From: Candidatus Mediterraneibacter colneyensis
GTDB lineage: Bacteria > Bacillota > Clostridia > Lachnospirales > Lachnospiraceae
NCBI GenBank assembly: GCA_019114745.1
Contig: DXEY01000134.1
Coordinates: 1 to 8,715, forward strand
Direction: 5' to 3'
Length of the DNA: 8,715 bases
The position numbers and the translations under genes are program-made. The notes under the pieces are model-generated. The model was not told the DNA's origin and did no database searches. It was given only the letters and a program-made list of their open reading frames with translations. Each line of letters starts with the position of its first letter. The first letter of the stretch is position 1. Below, one piece after another: positions 1 to 5,552 of the stretch.

Positions 1-1
1 A

Positions 2-871
2 TTTTATCACGTAGCCTCTACCCTCAACTTCTCCGAGGCTTCCAAACAGCTCTTTATCTCACAGTCCGCAGTGAGCCAGTCCATAAAAACTCTGGAGCGC
101 AAACTGGATCAGACACTTTTTATCCGCAGTACAAAAAAAGTCCAGCTCACTCCCGAAGGCGAGATCCTGATGCGGCATATCGAACCTGCTATGAACCTGA
201 TCCAGAAAGGGGAGGCACAGCTTTTAGAAGCATCCTCCACCGGAGGACAGATCCGCATCGGCGCCAGCGACACAATCTGCCGCTATTTTCTGATCCCATA
301 CCTGGAACGCTTCCACAAAGCCTTTCCCGGCGCGCATATCAAAGTGATCAACCAGACATCTATGAAATGCGCAGAACTATTGAAAAACGGACAGGTAGAT
401 CTTATTGTGGTAAATTATCCGAACAGTTACCTGGGATCGGCATCATCTGTTCTGCGGATCAGAAAATTCAGGGACGTATTTATCGCAGGAACCCCGTTCA
501 GGGAACTGAAGGGGCAGACGGTGTCATTTTCCCGGCTTCTTCATTATCCGATATTAATGCTGGACAAAAACAGTACGACCAACGAATTTCTTCACCAGGT
601 GTTCCAGCAGCATCAGCTTGATCTCGTTCCCGAGATCGAACTGACGAGCAACGACCTCCTGATCGACCTTGCACGCATCGGACTTGGAATTGCCTTTGTA
701 CCTGACTATTGCATTGAAAGCAGCATAAAAAGCAAGGAGAAAGATCTGTTCGTCCTGGAAACAAAGGAGGAGCTCCCTTACCGTGAGCTCGCTATCGCAT
801 ATAACCAGCATCTTCCGCTCACAAGGGCTTCTGTGGAATTTCTGAGCTACTTCCAAAATTCCTCCATATAA
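2..871 (+). CDS. LysR-family transcriptional regulator (5' end off window)
   Basis: A DNA-binding regulator of the LysR family. The frame is open from the first base of the window, and the first codon read is at base 2. The true start therefore lies off the left edge, probably only about 8-12 residues away, because LysR proteins are usually near 300 aa and 289 are visible. An in-frame GTG at 71 lies inside the helix-turn-helix and is not the start. Visible residues 1-32 form the winged HTH (FYHVASTLNFSEASKQL, then SQSAVSQSIKTLE), followed by the family's RSTKKVQLTPEGE wing. The rest is the two-lobed effector-binding domain, including GQIRIGASDTICRYFLIPYL and, near the end, a GLGIAFVPDY segment typical of the family. 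The TAA stop is at 869-871. The 3' end overlaps the convergent helicase gene by 25 bp. The regulated gene and effector cannot be told from this window; LysR targets are often divergent neighbours, which here would lie to the left. Confidence 0.93.
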   Translation, partial: FYHVASTLNFSEASKQLFISQSAVSQSIKTLERKLDQTLFIRSTKKVQLTPEGEILMRHIEPAMNLIQKGEAQLLEASSTGGQIRIGASDTICRYFLIPYLERFHKAFPGAHIKVINQTSMKCAELLKNGQVDLIVVNYPNSYLGSASSVLRIRKFRDVFIAGTPFRELKGQTVSFSRLLHYPILMLDKNSTTNEFLHQVFQQHQLDLVPEIELTSNDLLIDLARIGLGIAFVPDYCIESSIKSKEKDLFVLETKEELPYRELAIAYNQHLPLTRASVEFLSYFQNSSI

Positions 872-3255
872 TTTTTCAGCGTATCGGCACTGCAGATTCT
901 GCAGTGCTCCCATTCCCTGGGAAAAATATCCCGGTACTGCCATTGGGAAAACCGGGCGTCCAGCAGGAGGACTATCCCCTTATCTGACTCTGTTCTGATC
1001 ACCCGTCCCGCGGACTGAAGCACCTTGTTCATCCCCGGATAGAGATAGGCGTAATCAAATCCTTTCATTCCCCGGGCGTCAAAATACTGTCTGATGATCT
1101 CCCGGTCATTACAGACCTGGGGAAGCCCTGTCCCTACAATGACCGCCCCGATCAGCCGGTCCTCTGTCAGGTCGATCCCTTCCGAAAAAATCCCGCCCAT
1201 CACGCAGAACGCCACAAGGCTGTTTTCACGCGGCTGTTCAAACTCTGACAGAAATTCTTCCCGCTGCTCTTCCCCCATATTCTGGGACTGGATGATCACA
1301 TCCGCTTTCTGCCCGGATTTCCGGAACTGGTCACAGACTTCCTCCATAAAGCGGTAAGACGGAAAGAACGCCATATAATTTCCTTTCTTCCCTTCCGCCG
1401 CCACTGCAATATAATCTGCGATCTTCCGGTACATGCCCGTACCGCGCATCGTATACTTTGTACTCACATCGCGTCCCTGCACAAGGAGCATATTTTCCCG
1501 GGGAAATGGAGATTCCGCATAGATGGCATAATCGTCATCCTCGACAGATAACAGGCTTTTGTAATAATGAACCGGGAGCAATGTAGCCGAAAAGAACACA
1601 GTTCCCACTCCGTATGCAAGATAAGTCTGCAGGTTCACCGCAGGGTTGACGCAAAACAGCTTCACCTTAAACCTTCCGCTCTCTTCCAGTTCACAGTAAG
1701 TCACATAGTTCTCATCGAGCACATCATGGATATTCACAAAAGAGCGCACCTGAAAATACAGATCAAGCACCTTCTCGCGGACATCCCCGTCCCCGGCGTC
1801 TCCTTTGTGGTCATCCAGATATTTTTCCATCTCTGTCAGAAGATTCATCAGTTTCAGTACGATATGGGAAACGCTGCTGAGGATCTGATAATCCTCACAT
1901 TCCCGTTTCAGTGCAAGAAACAGCTTGTTGGCTTCCTCAAGTCTCCGTGCAAGCCTGCCGGAAAAATGTTTTACGGCGCGCCGGCACTCCAGGAAATCCT
2001 CTTTATACAGGACGGCGCTGTACATCTCCCTGCCGCGCTCCACCAGGTTGTGGGCTTCATCGATCAGAAAGATATAGCCTCCTCCCGCCCCCTCTGAAAA
2101 GAAACGCTTCAGATGGGCGTTCGGGTCAAATGCGTAATTATAGTCGCAGATCACTGCATCGCACCACGAGGCAGTATCAAGCGACAGTTCAAAAGGACAC
2201 ACCCGGAACTTCTCCGCCTGCTGCTCGATCGCCCTCCGGCTGATCTCATCCTCACTTGTGATCAGATCGTAAACCGCATCATTCACGCGGTCAAAATGCC
2301 CCTTTGCATAAGGACACGCCTCAGGATTGCACTCTGTCTCATCGCAGAAACAGATCTTCTCCTTTGCCGTCAGCGTGATCACTTTCATCTGAAGCCCCTG
2401 GCAGCGCAATGTATGAAACGCCTGCTCGGCTACCGTCCGGGTGATGGTCTTCGCCGTCAGATAGAAGATCTTATCTCCGATCTCCTCCCCCACGGCTTTC
2501 ACTGCGGGAAAAACAGTCGATATCGTCTTCCCCACACCGGTCGGCGCCTGGATAAAGAGTTTTTTCTTATGAAGGACCGTGCGGTACACCGCAGCCGCCA
2601 CATCCCGCTGTCCCGGCCTGTACGGGAACGGGAACTCCACTCCTTTGATGGAACGGTTTCGCTGTTGTTTCCACTCGATCTGGAATCTCGCCCATTTTTC
2701 ATATTCCCGTATCAGTCCGTCGAACCATTCCTTTAGTTCCTCCGTTGTATATCTCTCAGAAAACCGTTTGATCTCCTCCGTATCCAGATTGCAGTAGGTC
2801 ATCTGCACCCGGATCTCCCTGAGGTCATTCTGGCTGGCGTAAATGTACGCATAGCACCTGGCCTGCGCAAGATGCACCGGAACCGGTTCTGTCACATACT
2901 CCAATTCCTTTAATACACCTTTGATCTCATCTATCGCCACATCAGCCTGTCCGCCGTCATCCCGGATGATAATACCGTCAGCGCGTCCTTCTACCTGGAT
3001 GCTGAAACCTCCGCACGGGATCAGCGCCTTCAGACTGATCTCGGCATGGTAGTCAGATCCCATCTGACGCTGGATCTTCCGGTGGAGCCTGCCGCCCATC
3101 AGCATGGCATCCCGCTCCATCCCGCCCGATATTCTGTTGTCGATATCTCCTCCGCGCAGAATAAACTCGACCAGATTTCTGACTGAAACGCGGACAATCT
3201 TTCTTTCTTCGCCTTCCAACTCTGTGCTGCCGCCCTTATCATAGTACAATTTCAT
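847..3255 (-). CDS. XPD/DinG-type Fe-S DNA helicase with N-terminal PD-(D/E)XK nuclease-like domain
   Basis: An 802-aa superfamily 2 helicase of the XPD/Rad3/DinG group, expected to be a cytoplasmic ATP-dependent DNA unwinding enzyme (5'-3' in this family). Residues about 50-140 look like a Cas4/RecB-type PD-(D/E)XK nuclease: H58, D93 in GRADG, D109 and E110-x-K112 in AIDEIKG, and Q131-x3-Y135. The helicase follows: Walker A APTGVGKT (237-244); a cysteine-rich insert whose likely [4Fe-4S] ligands are C302, C309, C314 and C353 (in CPFEL), with C304 as a further candidate; DEAH (399-402); SATLLP (556-561); GGIFSEGIDL (687-696); and motif VI QSAGRVIR (747-754). The start is the only ATG after an in-frame upstream stop; the ribosome site (GAGAG) is weak. 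It begins 64 bp after the DUF4130 gene on the same strand, so it may be the third gene of the SOS-controlled set, and it also has a promoter candidate of its own. I saw no frameshift. The helicase call is firm; nuclease activity is inferred from motifs. Confidence 0.92.
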   Translation of the reverse strand: MKLYYDKGGSTELEGEERKIVRVSVRNLVEFILRGGDIDNRISGGMERDAMLMGGRLHRKIQRQMGSDYHAEISLKALIPCGGFSIQVEGRADGIIIRDDGGQADVAIDEIKGVLKELEYVTEPVPVHLAQARCYAYIYASQNDLREIRVQMTYCNLDTEEIKRFSERYTTEELKEWFDGLIREYEKWARFQIEWKQQRNRSIKGVEFPFPYRPGQRDVAAAVYRTVLHKKKLFIQAPTGVGKTISTVFPAVKAVGEEIGDKIFYLTAKTITRTVAEQAFHTLRCQGLQMKVITLTAKEKICFCDETECNPEACPYAKGHFDRVNDAVYDLITSEDEISRRAIEQQAEKFRVCPFELSLDTASWCDAVICDYNYAFDPNAHLKRFFSEGAGGGYIFLIDEAHNLVERGREMYSAVLYKEDFLECRRAVKHFSGRLARRLEEANKLFLALKRECEDYQILSSVSHIVLKLMNLLTEMEKYLDDHKGDAGDGDVREKVLDLYFQVRSFVNIHDVLDENYVTYCELEESGRFKVKLFCVNPAVNLQTYLAYGVGTVFFSATLLPVHYYKSLLSVEDDDYAIYAESPFPRENMLLVQGRDVSTKYTMRGTGMYRKIADYIAVAAEGKKGNYMAFFPSYRFMEEVCDQFRKSGQKADVIIQSQNMGEEQREEFLSEFEQPRENSLVAFCVMGGIFSEGIDLTEDRLIGAVIVGTGLPQVCNDREIIRQYFDARGMKGFDYAYLYPGMNKVLQSAGRVIRTESDKGIVLLLDARFSQWQYRDIFPREWEHCRICSADTLKNYMEEFWK
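887..907. repeat. Perfect 9-bp hairpin just past the LysR stop
   Basis: GCACTGCAG (887-895), loop ATT, CTGCAGTGC (899-907): a perfect 9-bp stem with a 3-base loop that begins 15 bases after the LysR stop codon. It lies inside the C-terminal coding part of the convergent helicase gene, where it encodes the His-Cys-Arg-Ile-Cys-Ser region. No T-run follows on either strand, so it is not a standard intrinsic terminator. It could mark the 3' end of the LysR mRNA or be a coincidence of the codons. Confidence 0.5.
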
Positions 3256-3279
3256 CCGCTCTCGCGCGATGATGTATCT

Positions 3280-3308
3280 ATCATAATCTTATTTCGTGGC
3301 GAATACAA
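3280..3308 (-). promoter_or_regulatory. Candidate promoter for the helicase gene
   Basis: On the minus strand TTGTAT (3303-3308), a 17-base spacer and TATGAT (3280-3285) fit a sigma-A promoter. The predicted start is near 3273, leaving an approximately 18-base leader before the helicase ATG. A 5-bp inverted repeat (GCGAA at 3299-3303, TTCGC at 3314-3318) covers the -35 side. The helicase could therefore be read both from the upstream SOS promoter and from here. I see no terminator in the 64-bp gap. Confidence 0.5.
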
Positions 3309-3319
3309 CCGTTTTCGCA

Positions 3320-4108
3320 TCATTGATCCTGTTTTGACGGACGTCTCTCTCCAAACTCTGTCATATCAGGACGGTACCGAAGGGGCAGATGATTCCTCTG
3401 GCACCGGTAATTTTCCCGCTCCCGTATAGAGATAGAATCGAAGAAACCTTTCCACAATTCCTGATAGCAGATCTCCCCTTCCGATACCCTGCCGGCAGCG
3501 CCCTGATCCAGCGTTTCTCCCCACACAAGCGCCCACGGTTCCTTCTTCCTGTGCATGAGGAATACACGGTGCGTCTTGTCATAGACCGCCCAGTTCTCCA
3601 GCGGGAACCGGTCTGCGAAATGATCTCCGATACAGGCCAGCACCTGTGCCTTCGGAGTGATCTCAGAAAAAAGGATTCCGCTCTGCAGTTCCCGGAACCG
3701 GATAAACTCTTCATACAGATGCGCCTCGTTCGATACCTTCCGGCTCAGTTCAAATACTTTTGCCACATCCGGATGCCCGAGATGCTCCATGATCCTGCGG
3801 CTGTCTCTGACATTCCTGGCTTCCTGCACCGTGCGGAATACCGCCGTGCCTTTCTCATCGTCGTCAGCGAGCAGAGCATAATAGATGTCCCTGCAGGCGC
3901 TTCCGCCGAGATGATGTTTCAGCATATGTTCCAGGCGCCTGGCTTTCCCTTCATTTTCATCCACCGTCTTATACTGGCAGAAGAGTTGCTGCTGGGTTCT
4001 GCCCTTTAACTGGATGCCTGCCTCTCCATTGCGGTTCTCGAGCCATGCGTCATGGAGGGCGGAACAGAGTCCTGTCATCGTATCATTACAAATATAGATC
4101 ATTTTCAT
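3320..4108 (-). CDS. DUF4130 / TIGR03915-type 'probable DNA metabolism protein', partner of the radical-SAM protein
   Basis: A 262-aa soluble protein of the DUF4130 family. This family is known from genome surveys as the constant neighbour of the TIGR03916 radical-SAM protein, and in some bacteria it is fused to a uracil-DNA-glycosylase-like domain. That fusion is absent here: the protein ends soon after the DUF4130 core. Family-like segments are the N-terminal YICNDTMTGLCSALHDAW (5-22), the central EEFIRFRELQSGILFSEITP (133-152), DHFADRFPLENWAVYDKTHR (162-181), and the C-terminal Q-x-x-HLPLRYRPDMTEF (from 237). I see no known catalytic motif, signal peptide or membrane segment. The start at 4108 is set by a strong GGAGGG seven bases upstream, inside the end of the radical-SAM gene; the two genes overlap by 23 bp, implying coupled translation and a joint job. 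Its biochemical role is not known to me. Family confidence is high, function confidence low. Confidence 0.88.
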   Translation of the reverse strand: MKMIYICNDTMTGLCSALHDAWLENRNGEAGIQLKGRTQQQLFCQYKTVDENEGKARRLEHMLKHHLGGSACRDIYYALLADDDEKGTAVFRTVQEARNVRDSRRIMEHLGHPDVAKVFELSRKVSNEAHLYEEFIRFRELQSGILFSEITPKAQVLACIGDHFADRFPLENWAVYDKTHRVFLMHRKKEPWALVWGETLDQGAAGRVSEGEICYQELWKGFFDSISIRERENYRCQRNHLPLRYRPDMTEFGERRPSKQDQ

Positions 4109-5420
4109 GTGATATCCCTCCGCCGAAGCTTACGTCATCAAACAGGGAGAGCTGCCGGTATGTCAGATCCCCCGCTCCCTGCGGCAGCTTCTCATTCGTA
4201 TTCAGAAGATTTCGGGTAATATAATCTTCATCGATCCTTGTAGGATACATCATCCTGCCACTGCAGGTGATAAAATAGAGCGCCCGTTTCAGGACAACCC
4301 CTATCTTTCTCAGATCTGAAAAGTCGAGTGCCGACATTCTTCTGGCTTTTACGATCCTGCCTGCCGATTTGTATCCGATCCCGGGAACCCGAAGCAGCAC
4401 CCGGTAATCTGCCCGGTTGATCTCCACAGGAAAGTATTCCAGGTGTTTAAGTGCCCAGCAGCATTTAGGATCAAGCAGAACATTAAAGTTGGGATTATCC
4501 TCATCTAAGAGCTCATTTGCTTCAAAATGATAGAACCGCAGCAGCCAGTCTGCCTGATACAGCCTGTGCTCTCTCAGAAGCGGAGGCTTATGGTCTTTTA
4601 GCACCGGGAGCGCTTTGTCCTGATTGACAGGGACAAACGCAGAATAGAACACCCGCTTCAGCTCAAATTTCTTATACAATGACTCGGCGACGTTTAATAT
4701 CTGATAATCCGTCTCCGGGGTAGCCCCGATGATCATCTGAGTGCTCTGTCCCGCCGGCACGAACTGCGGTGCATTGCGGTACAGGCTGATCTCCTGCCTG
4801 TTCTCCGTCATTTTGTTCTGGACAAGGCGCATGGGAGTCAGGATATTCTTTCTCGACTTGTGGGGAGCAAGCAGGCGCAGACCCTCGGCGGTAGGCAGCT
4901 CCACATTGACGCTCATCCGGTCGGCAAGATAACCTGTCATCTGGATCAGCCGTGGATCCGCACCCGGAATCGCTTTTACATGGATATAGCCCTGGAAATT
5001 ATACGCCTTCCTCAGCCGGTAAAGGACAGCATAGATCAGTTCCATCGTATAATTCGGACTTTTCAGTATGCCGGAACTTAAAAAAAGCCCCTCAATATAA
5101 TTTCTCCGGTAAAACTCCATCGTCAGAGTACACACTTCATCCGGGGTAAAAGAAGCCCTCGGCACATCATTGGAAGAGCGGTTAATACAGTATTTACAGT
5201 CATAGATACACTCATTCGTAAACAGGATCTTCAACAGAGAGATACATCTCCCGTCCGCCGAAAAACTGTGGCAGATGCCCGACTTACTGCAGTTTCCCAT
5301 CCCGGTTCCGTCCCCGCGTCTCTCAACGCCGCTTGAAGTACAAGACACATCATACTTTGCGGCATCAGACAGAATATTCAGCTTCTCGTTCAGAGTCATG
5401 TCCTTTTGCAGTCTCTCCAT
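4086..5420 (-). CDS. Radical-SAM protein, putative DNA modification/repair (TIGR03916 type), with HhH and clamp-binding motif
   Basis: A 444-aa radical S-adenosylmethionine protein of the type annotated as 'putative DNA modification/repair', found with DUF4130. The CX3CX2C motif that binds the SAM [4Fe-4S] cluster is C71, C75 and C78 in NECIYDCKYCINR. Four more cysteines precede it (C27, C44, C50, C59 in the region CTSSG...GNCSKSGICHSF...GRC), possibly a second metal site. A helix-hairpin-helix lies at about 341-360 (LLRVPGIGYKSAGRIV), a fold that commonly grips the DNA backbone. Near the C-terminus QLSLF (423-427) matches the bacterial beta-clamp-binding consensus QL[S/D]LF. I chose the ATG at 5418-5420 because AAAGGGGAG sits just upstream; the frame stays open to 5507, but that longer start would lie upstream of the promoter. 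Two LexA boxes precede the gene. The substrate is unknown; by analogy with spore photoproduct lyase a damaged or modified base is possible, but that is inference. Confidence 0.9.
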   Translation of the reverse strand: MERLQKDMTLNEKLNILSDAAKYDVSCTSSGVERRGDGTGMGNCSKSGICHSFSADGRCISLLKILFTNECIYDCKYCINRSSNDVPRASFTPDEVCTLTMEFYRRNYIEGLFLSSGILKSPNYTMELIYAVLYRLRKAYNFQGYIHVKAIPGADPRLIQMTGYLADRMSVNVELPTAEGLRLLAPHKSRKNILTPMRLVQNKMTENRQEISLYRNAPQFVPAGQSTQMIIGATPETDYQILNVAESLYKKFELKRVFYSAFVPVNQDKALPVLKDHKPPLLREHRLYQADWLLRFYHFEANELLDEDNPNFNVLLDPKCCWALKHLEYFPVEINRADYRVLLRVPGIGYKSAGRIVKARRMSALDFSDLRKIGVVLKRALYFITCSGRMMYPTRIDEDYITRNLLNTNEKLPQGAGDLTYRQLSLFDDVSFGGGISHENDLYL

Positions 5421-5442
5421 AGCGCTCTCCCCTTTCATATAT

Positions 5443-5456
5443 CGAACGTGTGTTCT
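5443..5456. promoter_or_regulatory. LexA (SOS) box, proximal, perfect core
   Basis: CGAACGTGTGTTCT contains a perfect GAAC-N4-GTTC core (5444-5455) and fits 13 of 14 positions of the Gram-positive LexA consensus CGAACRNRYGTTYC. It lies just downstream of the -10 element, about 22 bp before the chosen ATG of the radical-SAM gene, where LexA would block transcription start or early elongation. Confidence 0.85.
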
Positions 5457-5464
5457 TTTATTTA

Positions 5465-5493
5465 AGGATAGCACATATGTTCTGGTATTGCAA
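5465..5493 (-). promoter_or_regulatory. Promoter of the radical-SAM / DUF4130 / helicase set
   Basis: On the minus strand TTGCAA (5488-5493), a 17-base spacer and TATCCT (5465-5470), with TG one base before the -10 (extended -10). The predicted start is near 5458, giving a leader of about 38 bases. One LexA box lies in the spacer and the other just downstream, so the promoter should be shut until DNA damage inactivates LexA. The -35 touches the U-tract of the ptsI terminator. Confidence 0.72.
5470..5483. promoter_or_regulatory. LexA (SOS) box, distal, one core mismatch
   Basis: Read on the + strand, AGCACATATGTTCT differs from the GAAC-N4-GTTC core at one position (GCAC for GAAC). Read on the minus strand it is AGAACATATGTGCT, with the favoured ATAT centre. 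It sits between the -35 and -10 of the radical-SAM promoter, and its centre is 27 bp from that of the proximal box. It is probably a weaker second operator that strengthens repression. Confidence 0.65.
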
Positions 5494-5526
5494 GACAAAA
5501 ACACCATGGAGATTTCTCCATGGTGT
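5490..5526 (-). terminator. Intrinsic terminator of ptsH-ptsI
   Basis: A perfect 11-bp inverted repeat (5501-5511 and 5516-5526) with a 4-base loop lies 26 bases past the ptsI stop. On the minus strand it is followed by TTTTGTCTTGC (5500 down to 5490), a U-rich tail. The + strand side lacks a T-run, so it acts in the ptsI direction only. It separates the PTS genes from the SOS-controlled genes downstream. Confidence 0.88.
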
Positions 5527-5552
5527 CATGTCACACATAATCACTTGTATGT

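Noticed and set aside
71..73. GTG at 71 as the start of the LysR gene
   Set aside because: It falls inside the recognition part of the helix-turn-helix, and the frame is open with typical LysR sequence back to base 2.
1567..2736. Open frames on the + strand opposite the helicase (1567-2097, 1911-2243, 2113-2736)
   Set aside because: They are antisense to a well-conserved helicase reading frame, have no ribosome sites that I can see, and their translations look like composition shadows.
2877..2892. GGAACCGGTTCTG inside the helicase gene as a LexA box
   Set aside because: The half-sites GAAC and GTTC are separated by two bases, not four, and it lies within conserved coding sequence.
3389..4009. 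206-codon + strand open frame opposite the DUF4130 gene
   Set aside because: Antisense to a gene with clear family sequence and ribosome site; the translation has no recognisable domain.
5421..5507. Longer N-terminus for the radical-SAM protein starting at 5507
   Set aside because: The extra 29 codons would run through the -35, -10 and both LexA boxes, and begin inside the ptsI terminator hairpin. The ATG at 5420 has a good ribosome site and sits just before the conserved region.
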